Of a stretch of 64,000 nt of DNA, positions 1 to 7,485 are shown one piece after another. Under the pieces are notes generated by a model. That model ran no database searches, was not told the DNA's origin, and was given only the letters and a program-made list of their open reading frames with translations. A program made the translations under genes and the position numbers. Location: positions 1 to 64,000 of the forward strand of contig NZ_JAFB01000019.1 of assembly GCF_000519205.1 (NCBI RefSeq), written 5' to 3'. Numbering within the stretch: the first letter of the stretch is position 1; each line of letters begins with the position of its first letter. This stretch comes from Amycolatopsis taiwanensis DSM 45107 (GTDB lineage: Bacteria > Actinomycetota > Actinomycetes > Mycobacteriales > Pseudonocardiaceae).

Positions 1-119
1 GCCCCCACAAGGCAGAGCGTCTGGGGGCTTGCCCCCAGACGGGGGCGTGGGGGCGGAGCCCCCACAAGACACGGGACAACGGCGCGCGCGTGCTGGTCAT
101 CTTGATTGCCGCGACTTGC
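1..119. repeat. GC-rich hairpin repeat downstream of mceA (cut by window edge)
   Basis: This block closely matches the one at 2434-2600. It contains two short hairpins: GGGGGC-TT-GCCCCC and GTGGGGGC-GGA-GCCCCCAC. A tail follows (acaagacacgggacaa, a run of gcgcgcg, then gccgcgacttg) that is nearly identical in both blocks. It lies immediately downstream of the mceA stop codon, where the next mce gene would be expected further left. It is REP-like in appearance. The hairpins could also attenuate transcription or stabilise mRNA within the mce operon. The function is unknown. Confidence 0.75.
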
Positions 120-130
120 CAAAGCTCTCC

Positions 131-1477
131 TCACTGCACCTCCACCTCCGCTCCGCGATAGAGCGGGCCGAGGAGCAGACTCGACCAGCCGGGCACCGCA
201 TCCGGCGTGGTGCCCAGTTCCGGTGCGACCAGCGTGGCGATCAGGTCCTGCTCGGCGGGCGAGTTGGCCAGCGAGCCGGCGGGCGTGGCGGAACCGCCGC
301 CGATGATCCCGTTACCGGGCAGCGGGGGATTCTCGCCGGGTGGCAGGGCCGGGTGCGACGAGCCGTCCTGGACCGGGCCGTCCGGCGGGTACTGCGGCCA
401 CCGTCCCGGCGGTACGACCTGCGGATAGCACCGCGGCCCCCGTTTGTCGAGGTATTTCGGGGTGTCCACACCGGGCAGGTACTTGGTGCGGTCGGCGATG
501 AACCGGATCGTCACGTGGTTCATCTGGTCGGTGCCGTAGCCGAACGCCTCGTACGCGCGGGGAACCGACTCCGCGACCTGCTGGAGCAGGCACGGGTACT
601 CGGGCGCGTACTTGGCCAGCACATCCAAAGTGGGCTGTGCGCTGACGGTCAGCTGGATGATGTTGTTCTCGTTGACCCGCAGGAAGCTCGCGAGGTCGGT
701 GGACGCGGTCGTCACCGACGAGAAGAAGCCGGCCAGCCGCTGTTGCTCGTCCACCAGGGTCTTGCTCGTCGTGGTGAGGTCGGAAAGCGCTTGCAAGAAG
801 TCGGGCGCGGCCTTGGCGTAGGTGTCGCTCACGTCGGCCAGTCCGGCTATGTCCGCCTTGATGTCGGGCAGCGACGGGTTCAGCTCGCCCAGGTAGTCCG
901 AGAGCTTGACCAGGGTCGAGCCGAGCTGCTCGCCGCGGCCGTCGAGCGCGTTCGCGACCGCACTCAGCGTCGCTGAAAGTTTCTGCGGCTGCACCGACTG
1001 CAGCAGCGGCATCACGTCGTCGAGAACCTTCTGCAGTTCGATCGCCGCGCTGCTGCGGTCCTGCGGGATCACGTCCCCGGCGGCGAGGTGCCGCGGCGCG
1101 GGCTCCTGGGGCAGCTGAAGCGCCACGTACCGCTCGCCGAACAACGTCTTGGGGAGCAGGCGCGCCGACACGTTCGCCGGTATCTCGTCGAGCATGTCCG
1201 GCTTGAGCGCGAGATCCAGCGCCGCATGCGTCGTCGAACCGTCGCCGGCCACCCGCACCGCGGCGACCTCGCCGACCACCACACCGCGGATCTTGACGTC
1301 GGCGCCCTTGCCGAGCTGGTTGCCGGCCCGGTCGGTGTCCAACCGCACCATCGCGACCGGCGTGAAATCCTTGTGGTACACCGCGATCGTGGTGACGAAG
1401 AACATCGCGCACACCACCAGGAACACCAGGCCCAGGAACTGGTACCCCAGCCGTCGCAACAGGATCGAGCGGTTCAT
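131..1477 (-). CDS. mce4A: MCE-family lipid-uptake protein, Mce4A-like
   Basis: The 448-residue protein begins with a basic stretch and one membrane segment (about residues 10-32), followed by an MCE/MlaD domain (about 40-120), a helical middle part and a Pro/Gly-rich tail. This is the usual layout of actinobacterial MceA-type proteins, which line the tunnel that carries lipids or sterols across the envelope to YrbE permeases. The start ATG overlaps the yrbE(B) stop (ATGA), so the two are translationally coupled. The identification as the mce4 (steroid) system rests on the neighbouring genes and a KstR-type operator rather than on this protein alone. The remaining mce genes would lie left of the window. 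Confidence 0.85.
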   Translation of the reverse strand: MNRSILLRRLGYQFLGLVFLVVCAMFFVTTIAVYHKDFTPVAMVRLDTDRAGNQLGKGADVKIRGVVVGEVAAVRVAGDGSTTHAALDLALKPDMLDEIPANVSARLLPKTLFGERYVALQLPQEPAPRHLAAGDVIPQDRSSAAIELQKVLDDVMPLLQSVQPQKLSATLSAVANALDGRGEQLGSTLVKLSDYLGELNPSLPDIKADIAGLADVSDTYAKAAPDFLQALSDLTTTSKTLVDEQQRLAGFFSSVTTASTDLASFLRVNENNIIQLTVSAQPTLDVLAKYAPEYPCLLQQVAESVPRAYEAFGYGTDQMNHVTIRFIADRTKYLPGVDTPKYLDKRGPRCYPQVVPPGRWPQYPPDGPVQDGSSHPALPPGENPPLPGNGIIGGGSATPAGSLANSPAEQDLIATLVAPELGTTPDAVPGWSSLLLGPLYRGAEVEVQ

Positions 1478-2337
1478 CCCGAGATCCTCACCGTCGTGGT
1501 CGCGCCCCAGATCGCCAGGCTGAGAAAGAAGTCCAGCACCGAGATCAGCACGATCGAGGTGCGCACCGCGCGGCCCACCGCCACACCCACCCCGGCCGGG
1601 CCGCCGGTGGCCGTGTAGCCGTAGTAGCAGTGCGAAAGGATCACCAGCGCACTGAAGATCATCACCTTCAAGAACGACCAGAGCACGTCTTCCGGGGGCA
1701 GGAAGAGCGCGAAGTAATGGTCGTAGGTGCCGGTGGACTGGCCGTAGACCCACACCGTGATCTGCCGGGACGCCAGATACGAGGACAGCAATCCGACCGC
1801 ATACAACGGGATCACCGCGGCCACCCCGGCCAGCACGCGCGTGGTGACCAGGTAGGGCACGCTGGGGATGCCCATCACCTCGAGTGCGTCGACCTCCTCG
1901 GAGATCCGCATCGCGCCCAGCTGGGCGGTGAACCCGCAGCCCACGGTCGCCGACAGGGCAAGACCCGCGGCCAGCGGGGCCACCTCGCGGGTGTTGAAGT
2001 AGGCCGAGATGAACCCGGTGAGCGCGGCGGTGCCCAGCTGGTTGAGCGAGGCGTAACCCTGCAGGCCGACGATCAGGCCGGTGAACATGGTCATGCCGAT
2101 CATCACGCCCAGCGTCCCGCCGATCACCGCGAGCCCGCCGGTGCCGAAGCAGACCTCGGTCAGCAGCCGTAGCGTTTCCCGCGAATACCGGCGGATCGTG
2201 CGTGGCGACCACATCAACGCCCGGATATAGAAGGAAAGCTGGACACCGAAGCCTTCCAGCACCTGCCCCGGACGCGCGATGTATTCGAGAGCCCGGTCGG
2301 AGACCGCCTCGCTCGACTCGACCGACTCTGTACTCAC
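1474..2337 (-). CDS. yrbE4B: YrbE-type permease of the Mce system (second YrbE)
   Basis: A MlaE/YrbE permease of 287 residues with several hydrophobic segments. It has the conserved cytoplasmic motif ISEEVDALEVMGI that is thought to contact the MceG/MlaF ATPase. I chose the GTG at 2337 because GGAGG lies just upstream; longer reading in the same frame runs into the GC-rich repeat and gives low-complexity protein. It pairs with the YrbE encoded at 2615-3409 as a heterodimeric inner-membrane permease and is coupled to mceA by an ATGA overlap. A 277-bp gap filled largely by repeats separates it from its YrbE partner, which is unusual for this gene pair. Confidence 0.88.
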   Translation of the reverse strand: MSTESVESSEAVSDRALEYIARPGQVLEGFGVQLSFYIRALMWSPRTIRRYSRETLRLLTEVCFGTGGLAVIGGTLGVMIGMTMFTGLIVGLQGYASLNQLGTAALTGFISAYFNTREVAPLAAGLALSATVGCGFTAQLGAMRISEEVDALEVMGIPSVPYLVTTRVLAGVAAVIPLYAVGLLSSYLASRQITVWVYGQSTGTYDHYFALFLPPEDVLWSFLKVMIFSALVILSHCYYGYTATGGPAGVGVAVGRAVRTSIVLISVLDFFLSLAIWGATTTVRISG

Positions 2338-2433
2338 TGTTCCTCCGCGGGTTTGCGCGCGACCGCGATCGTGTCGACAGGGCGCTCCCTCCGGAGTCGT
2401 GTCACGTCCTCGCCCAGGGCGCCCTGCCGCCCC

Positions 2434-2600
2434 GATAAGGGGGTCTGGGGGCTTGCCCCCAGTCGGGGGCGTGGGGGCAGAGCCCCCACAAGACAGAGCG
2501 TCTGGGGGCTTACCCCCAGTCGGGGGCGTGGGGGCGGAGCCCCCACAAGACACGGGACAAAGGCGCGCGCGTGCTGATCACCTTGCTGGCCGCGACTTGA
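2434..2600. repeat. Tandem GC-rich hairpin repeat between the two yrbE genes
   Basis: Two tandem units of about 57 bp, from about 2444 and about 2501, each contain the hairpins GGGGGC-TT-GCCCCC (TA loop in the second) and GTGGGGGC-N3-GCCCCCAC. They are followed by the same tail as in the block at 1-119 (acacgggacaa, gcgcgcgcg, gccgcgacttg). So the same composite repeat occurs in two intergenic spaces of one operon. It does not encode a plausible peptide. It may be a mobile REP-like element, or an RNA structure tuning expression of the downstream mce genes. Confidence 0.8.
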
Positions 2601-2614
2601 CACAGGAGTACTCA

Positions 2615-3409
2615 TCAGATGGCCTTCGGTGGCACGATCCGCAGGTAGATCGCGGTCAGCACGACGTTGATCAGGAACAGCAGCAGGAAGGTGATCACGA
2701 CGGCCTGGTTGACCGCGTCGCCGACGCCCTTCGGCCCGCCCGCCGGGTTCAGCCCGCGGTAGGCCGCCACCACCCCGGCGACGAAGCCGTACAGCACCGC
2801 CTTGATCTCGCTGATGTAGAGGTCCGGCAACTGCGCCAGCGCGTTGAAGCTGGCCAGGTAAGCGCCCGGAGTGCCGCCCTGCATGATGACGTTGAAGAAG
2901 TAGCCGCCGAGCACGCCGACCACGCTGACCAGGCCGTTGAGCAGCACCGACACCACCATGGCGGCGAGCACGCGAGGCACGATCAGCCGCTGCACCGGGT
3001 TGACGCCGAGTACCTCCATGGCGTCGATCTCTTCGCGGATCTTGCGCGCGCCGATGTCCGCGCACACCGCGCTGCCGCCGGCGCCGGCCACCAGCAGCGC
3101 GGTGATCAGCGGGGACGCCTGCTGCACGATGGCCAGCGCACTGGCCGCGCCGGTGAACGACTGGGCGCCGATCTGCGCGGTGAGCGAGCCCAGTTGCAAC
3201 GCGATCACCGCGCCGAACGGGATGGCCACCAGCGCGGTCGGCAGGATGGTCACGCTCGCGAAGAACCAGCACTGCTGGATCCATTCGCGAAACTGGAACG
3301 GCCGGCGGGGAACGGCGCACAGCACCTCCCAGGCCAGCGTGGACAGCCGCCCTACCTGGGCCAGTGCGGCGGCGCCCGGAAGGTGTGGTGAACTTTCGCG
3401 AGAACTCAT
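2615..3409 (-). CDS. yrbE4A: YrbE-type permease of the Mce system (first YrbE)
   Basis: A MlaE/YrbE permease of 264 residues. It has multiple membrane segments and the motif IREEIDAMEVLGVNP in the cytoplasmic loop, equivalent to that of the second YrbE. ATG at 3409 is preferred: CGGAGG lies five bases upstream, whereas the GTG at 3415 would overlap that ribosome site. As known for the family, it forms the permease with the second YrbE for substrate import energised by a separately encoded MceG ATPase. It is preceded by an SDR gene on the same strand, as in the mycobacterial mce4 locus. Confidence 0.88.
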   Translation of the reverse strand: MSSRESSPHLPGAAALAQVGRLSTLAWEVLCAVPRRPFQFREWIQQCWFFASVTILPTALVAIPFGAVIALQLGSLTAQIGAQSFTGAASALAIVQQASPLITALLVAGAGGSAVCADIGARKIREEIDAMEVLGVNPVQRLIVPRVLAAMVVSVLLNGLVSVVGVLGGYFFNVIMQGGTPGAYLASFNALAQLPDLYISEIKAVLYGFVAGVVAAYRGLNPAGGPKGVGDAVNQAVVITFLLLFLINVVLTAIYLRIVPPKAI

Positions 3410-3458
3410 CCACACCTCCGAAAGTCAGGCTCTGCCGACCTGAGTTTTACGCATTAGG

Positions 3459-3472
3459 GGAAAGCGCTTTCC
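3459..3472. promoter_or_regulatory. 14-bp perfect palindrome upstream of yrbE(A)
   Basis: GGAAAGCGCTTTCC lies in the 83-bp gap between the SDR stop and the yrbE(A) start. It has the symmetry and CG centre of LacI-family operators. It may govern a local promoter for the mce part of the operon, but the regulator is not in view. Confidence 0.4.
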
Positions 3473-3492
3473 GTTAGCGGTGTTCACTACTC

Positions 3493-4248
3493 CTAGACCT
3501 TCAGCGCGTGGGTCGCCGTCGCACCGCCATCGGCCACGAACTCCGCGCCCGTGCAGTAGGAGCTTTCTTCACTGGCCAGAAAGAGTGCGAGATTCGCCAC
3601 CTCCTCCGGCCGGCCGACCCGGCCCAGCGCCACCTTCTTGCCGAGCCAGGACGAGTCGATATCCACTCCTCCCGCCGCGTCGCGCACCATCTGCGTATCG
3701 ATGACCCCCGGGTGCACCGAATTGACCCGGATGCCCCGGTTGCCCAGTTCCAGCGCGGCCACCTTCGTCATGCCCCGGATGGCGAACTTGCTCGCGGTGT
3801 AGGCGACCACGAAGGGAAGCGCGGCAAGTCCTTCCACAGAGGACACGTTGACGATGGAACCACCGCCAGCCCGTTCCATGGGTTCAACGACCGAACGCAT
3901 CCCGAGAAACGTGCCGATCTGGTTCACTTTTATCACGCGCTCGTAGTCCGCGAGACTGGTTTTGCCCAGCTCGGAGAAATGCAGGACACCAGCGTTGTTC
4001 ACCAGCACGGTCAGGTCGCCGAACTCGTCGACGGCCCGGGACACGGCCGCCGCCCAGTCCCCTTCGTCCGACACGTCGAGATGCTGGTAGAGCGCGCCCA
4101 ACTCCTTCGCCAGCGCCTCGCCCGCCTCGTCGGCGATGTCCGCGATCATCACGCGGGCTCCCTCGGCCACGAACCGCCGGGCCGCCGCCGCACCCTGTCC
4201 CCTGGCCGCGCCGGTGATCAGCGCGGTCTTGCCGTCAAGCCTGGCCAT
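3493..4248 (-). CDS. Short-chain dehydrogenase, hydroxysteroid-dehydrogenase-like
   Basis: A classical SDR of 251 residues. It has the cofactor motif TGAARGQG near the N-terminus, NNAG, and a catalytic YTASK in the middle with a Ser in NVSS before it. Length and motifs resemble 3-alpha(20-beta)-hydroxysteroid and glucose-type dehydrogenases. It takes the position that the Hsd4A-type dehydrogenase holds in the mycobacterial mce4 locus, but it looks shorter than that protein, so equivalence is by position only. The aldehyde dehydrogenase stop is 6 bp upstream. A steroid alcohol is the likely substrate by context; the sequence alone does not fix it. Confidence 0.8.
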   Translation of the reverse strand: MARLDGKTALITGAARGQGAAAARRFVAEGARVMIADIADEAGEALAKELGALYQHLDVSDEGDWAAAVSRAVDEFGDLTVLVNNAGVLHFSELGKTSLADYERVIKVNQIGTFLGMRSVVEPMERAGGGSIVNVSSVEGLAALPFVVAYTASKFAIRGMTKVAALELGNRGIRVNSVHPGVIDTQMVRDAAGGVDIDSSWLGKKVALGRVGRPEEVANLALFLASEESSYCTGAEFVADGGATATHALKV

Positions 4249-4254
4249 CGGCGA

Positions 4255-5754
4255 TCACATCATCTCTTCGGTCAGCGGCATGAGCACCGACTTGAGCTCG
4301 GTAAACGCTTCGATCGAGCTGGCCCCGCCCTCGCGGCCGAGTCCCGACTGGTTGAAGCCGCCGAAGGGCAGGTGCGGCTCGATCTGGAAGCCGTTGATGC
4401 CGATCGTCCCGGCACGGAGCCTGCGGGACACGCGGAACGCGCGCTGCGCGCCGGCGGTGAACACGCTCGCGCCCAGTCCGTACTCGGTGTCGTTGGCGAT
4501 CGCGACCGCCTCGTCCTCGTCCTCGAAGGGAATCACCGCCAGCACCGGGCCGAAGATCTCCTCCTGCGCGATGGTGGCCGAATTCTCCACGTCGGCGAAG
4601 ATCGTCGGGCCGACGAAGAACCCGGCCGCGAGGTCCCCGCCCAGCCGCTGGCCGCCCATCACGAGGCGGCCCTCGCCCCGGCCTCGCTCGATGTAGCCGA
4701 GTACCCGGTCGAGTTGGCGCTCGTTCACCAGAGGGCAGGCGAGCACGCCGGGGTCGAACGGGTCGCCGTAGGTGACCGCCGACGCGACACCCTGCGCGGC
4801 GGCAAGGAACTCGTCGTAGACGTCGCGATGCACGAGCGCGCGGGTGTTGGCCACGCATGCCTGCCCGGACAGGCCCAGGGTGACCGCACCGACGACGGTC
4901 GCGGCGGCCAGCCCGACGTTGGGCGCGTCGGCGAAGACCAGCGCGGGGCTCTTGCCGCCCAGCTCCAGGGAAACCCGCTTGAGGGTGCCCGCCGAGGCCT
5001 CGACGATCCGCTTCCCGACCGCGCGGCTCCCGGTGAAGCTGACCTTGTCCACGCCCGGATGCGTGATCAGCGCCTCGCCGACCGGATCTCCCGGCCCAGT
5101 CACCACGTTGACCGCCCCGGCCGGCAGCCCGGCCTCGGCCAGCAGCTCGACCATGCGCAGGACGGTGAACGTCGCGTACTCCGACGGCTTCACCACGACC
5201 GTGCACCCGGCGGCCAGCGCGGGCGCGACCTTCTGCGCGAACAGCAGGAACGGCGCGTTCCACGGCAGGATCGCCGCGACCACGCCGATCGGTTCGCGGA
5301 AGGTCATCGCCAGGTGGTCACCGCCCTGGTACGGCGGGAGGGTCTGGCCGCCGAGCTTGTCCACCCAGCCGGCGTGGTGGTCGAACACGTCCGCCGCGGC
5401 GGCGACGGACATCGCGTAGATGCCCGAAGTGAACGACACCGGCACCGAGTTGTCCAGCGCCTGCAGGGCACGCAGCTCCTCGGCGTGCTCGCGCAACAGC
5501 TCGGCATACCGGTGCAGCAGCGTGACTCGAGTGCCGGCGCGCGCGGTGGACCACGTGCCGAACGCGGTTCTGGCGGCGGCGACCGCGGTGTCCACATCGG
5601 ACTTCGTCGCGCTCGCGAACTCGCCGATGACCTCGCCGGTGGCCGGATGGCGGTGGGTCCAGGTGTCCGAGGCCGCGACCCACTCGCCGCCGAGGTAGAG
5701 CCGGCCGGGCTTCAGGCCGACCGACTCGCGGTGGGGTTGAACGGTCAGCGTCAC
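4255..5754 (-). CDS. NAD(P)-dependent aldehyde dehydrogenase
   Basis: The 499-residue length is normal for the ALDH superfamily. The catalytic Glu is visible in ELGGKSP and the nucleophilic Cys in GQACVAN. The start is GTG at 5754, with GGAGGAGAG upstream. It oxidises an aldehyde to the acid. In this setting it could act on the side-chain aldehyde of a steroid before CoA activation, which is an inference from the neighbours. It sits between the ferredoxin and the SDR, apparently in one transcription unit. A weak KstR-like site lies 74 bp upstream. Compared with the mycobacterial mce4 order, this gene is an extra member. Confidence 0.88.
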   Translation of the reverse strand: MTLTVQPHRESVGLKPGRLYLGGEWVAASDTWTHRHPATGEVIGEFASATKSDVDTAVAAARTAFGTWSTARAGTRVTLLHRYAELLREHAEELRALQALDNSVPVSFTSGIYAMSVAAAADVFDHHAGWVDKLGGQTLPPYQGGDHLAMTFREPIGVVAAILPWNAPFLLFAQKVAPALAAGCTVVVKPSEYATFTVLRMVELLAEAGLPAGAVNVVTGPGDPVGEALITHPGVDKVSFTGSRAVGKRIVEASAGTLKRVSLELGGKSPALVFADAPNVGLAAATVVGAVTLGLSGQACVANTRALVHRDVYDEFLAAAQGVASAVTYGDPFDPGVLACPLVNERQLDRVLGYIERGRGEGRLVMGGQRLGGDLAAGFFVGPTIFADVENSATIAQEEIFGPVLAVIPFEDEDEAVAIANDTEYGLGASVFTAGAQRAFRVSRRLRAGTIGINGFQIEPHLPFGGFNQSGLGREGGASSIEAFTELKSVLMPLTEEMM

Positions 5755-5827
5755 AGCAACTCTCCTCCTCCACGGCGGCCGGCCTGCGACCGCGTGCCAG
5801 CAGATCTTCGCCCGCGAGGGCTCAGAT

Positions 5828-5841
5828 TAGAATCTGTTCTT
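5828..5841. promoter_or_regulatory. Weak KstR-like site upstream of the aldehyde dehydrogenase
   Basis: TAGAATCTGTTCTT matches six of the eight fixed positions of the KstR consensus TnnAACnnGTTnnA. It lies between the ferredoxin and aldehyde dehydrogenase genes. It might be a secondary site; alone it would not be convincing. Confidence 0.3.
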
Positions 5842-5859
5842 GTTACGGGCAAGCCTCAA

Positions 5860-6051
5860 CTACTCGACAGTGAACAGGGCATTCCTCGGGCAAGCCACGA
5901 TCGCATGGGTAACACGTTCTACCTCGTCCTCCGGCACCTCCGGCGCCAGGATGCGCAGTTCGTCGTCATCGCCCAGTTCGAACACGGCGGGCGCGAACGA
6001 GACGCACACCTCGTTGGCCTCGCACCGCATCCGGTCGACCCCGATCCGCAT
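5860..6051 (-). CDS. fdxD: Small ferredoxin, probably [3Fe-4S]
   Basis: A 63-residue ferredoxin with three cysteines: Cys10, Cys16 and a C-terminal Cys in ACPRNAL. Only one Cys and no CxxC pair is present in the first cluster motif, as in [3Fe-4S] ferredoxins that donate electrons to cytochromes P450. ATG at 6051 is chosen because GAGGAGG lies five bases upstream; a longer in-frame reading would run through the operator. It is first in the minus-strand unit and holds the position of FdxD in the mycobacterial mce4 locus. No P450 is in the window, so its partner must be elsewhere. Confidence 0.88.
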   Translation of the reverse strand: MRIGVDRMRCEANEVCVSFAPAVFELGDDDELRILAPEVPEDEVERVTHAIVACPRNALFTVE

Positions 6052-6068
6052 TGCCACCTCCTCAACAA

Positions 6069-6084
6069 CTAGAACATGTTCTAG
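6069..6084. promoter_or_regulatory. KstR-type operator in divergent promoter
   Basis: CTAGAACATGTTCTAG is a perfect 16-bp palindrome whose inner 14 bp fits TnnAACnnGTTnnA, the published KstR consensus, at every fixed position. It lies 18 bp upstream of the ferredoxin start and in the divergent region before the acyl-CoA dehydrogenase pair. KstR is a TetR-family repressor of steroid catabolism released by steroid-CoA ligands; it is not encoded here. Confidence 0.8.
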
Positions 6085-6240
6085 ACTAGCTCCGTGGTCC
6101 GGCTGAACCAAGACGGAAGGTCACCCAGAACGTGAGATGTGCACGCTTGGTAAGCCAACACAAGACTGCACGTGGGCGGGGAGGCAGGCCGCCGTGCTGC
6201 TCAACCGGCGGCCGGCGAAGAGAAGTCGTGGCCTGGCCAC

Positions 6241-6254
6241 CCGAACACGTTCTG
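6241..6254. promoter_or_regulatory. Second KstR-like site before the acyl-CoA dehydrogenases
   Basis: CCGAACACGTTCTG keeps the AACnnGTT core but lacks the outer T and A. It lies 35 bp upstream of the first acyl-CoA dehydrogenase start, near the expected promoter position. Confidence 0.35.
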
Positions 6255-6288
6255 AAAAAAGTTGCGGCGCGCGGAAAAGGGTGAGCAC

Positions 6289-7470
6289 ATGCGGATCGGC
6301 TACACGGCGGAGCAGGAGCAGCTGCGGGACGAACTGCGCTCCTACTTCGCCCGCCTGATGACCCTGGAACGCCGCGAGGCGCTCTCCGCCGGCGAAGGCG
6401 AGTACGGAGACGGCTTGGCGTACAAGGAAATCGTGCGCGAACTCGGCCGTGATGGCTGGCTCGCGCTGGGCTGGCCCGCCGAGTACGGCGGGCAGGCGCG
6501 GTCCATGCTCGACCAGCTCATCTTCACCGACGAGGCCGCCGTCGCCGGGGTGCCGGTGCCGTTCTTGACGGTCAACACGATCGGCCCCACGATCATGCGG
6601 TTCGGCACCGAAGAGCAGAAGGCGTTCTACCTGCCGCGGATCGCCCGCGGCGAGCTCCACTTCTCGATCGGCTACTCCGAGCCCGAAGCCGGCACCGATC
6701 TCGCGTCGTTGCGCACCCGTGCCGTCCGGGACGGCGACGAGTACGTGATCAACGGGCAGAAGATGTGGACGAGCCTGATCGAACACGCCGACTACGTGTG
6801 GCTCGCCGTGCGCACCGATCCCGACGCGCCCAAGCACAAGGGCCTGAGCATCCTCATGGTGCCGACCTCCGCCCCGGGCTTCTCGTGGACGAAGGTGCAC
6901 ACCGTCGCCGGGCCGGGCACCAGCGCCACCTACTACTCCGACGTTCGGGTTCCCGTGAGCGCGCGGATCGCCGAGGAGAACGCGGGGTGGCCGCTGATCA
7001 CCAACCAGCTCAACCACGAGCGGGTCGCGTTGACCTCGGCCGCCCCGATCCAGACCGCGCTGGGAGAGGTGCTGCGGTGGGCGCGGGAGACCAGGCAGCC
7101 CGACGGCAGCCGGGTGATCGACGCCGAGTGGGTGCGCCTGCACCTCGCGCGCGTGCACGCCCACGTCGAGTACCTCAAGCTGCGGAACTGGCACATCGCC
7201 TGGGCCGCGTCCCAGCACGAGCTCGGCCCGGCCGAGGCGTCGGCGAGCAAGGTGTTCGGCACCGAGCTGGCGATCGAGGCCTACCGCCTGCTGATGGAGA
7301 TCGTGGGCCCGGCCGCCGTCGTCCGCGAGAACTCGCCCGGCGCGATGCTGCACGGCCGGCTGGAACGCGCTCACCGTGGCGCGCTGATCCTCACCTTCGG
7401 TGGCGGCAGCAACGAGGTCCAGCGCGACCTCATCGCGGCCACCGCGCTGGCCCTTCCGGTAACTCGTTGA
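6289..7470 (+). CDS. fadE26: Acyl-CoA dehydrogenase, FadE26/ChsE4-like subunit
   Basis: An acyl-CoA dehydrogenase of 393 residues with the N-terminal helical, middle beta (GYSEPEAGTDLASL) and C-terminal helical domains and an NHER motif. ATG at 6289 gives the N-terminus MRIGYTAEQEQLR typical of the family. The next gene, 15 bp downstream, encodes a second, shorter and divergent dehydrogenase. Such pairs form alpha2beta2 FAD enzymes in steroid side-chain beta-oxidation. Position next to the ferredoxin and mce genes matches fadE26-fadE27 of M. tuberculosis, which dehydrogenates a C27 steroid-26-oyl-CoA. The assignment to that substrate is by synteny and operator, not by a diagnostic residue. 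Confidence 0.82.
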   Translation: MRIGYTAEQEQLRDELRSYFARLMTLERREALSAGEGEYGDGLAYKEIVRELGRDGWLALGWPAEYGGQARSMLDQLIFTDEAAVAGVPVPFLTVNTIGPTIMRFGTEEQKAFYLPRIARGELHFSIGYSEPEAGTDLASLRTRAVRDGDEYVINGQKMWTSLIEHADYVWLAVRTDPDAPKHKGLSILMVPTSAPGFSWTKVHTVAGPGTSATYYSDVRVPVSARIAEENAGWPLITNQLNHERVALTSAAPIQTALGEVLRWARETRQPDGSRVIDAEWVRLHLARVHAHVEYLKLRNWHIAWAASQHELGPAEASASKVFGTELAIEAYRLLMEIVGPAAVVRENSPGAMLHGRLERAHRGALILTFGGGSNEVQRDLIAATALALPVTR

Positions 7471-7485
7471 TTTCAGGAGTGGCGC

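Noticed and set aside
3508-6072. An 854-codon plus-strand open frame
   Set aside because: It is antisense to the SDR, ALDH and ferredoxin genes and has Arg/His/Gly-rich protein typical of GC-rich shadow frames. All three minus-strand genes show family motifs.
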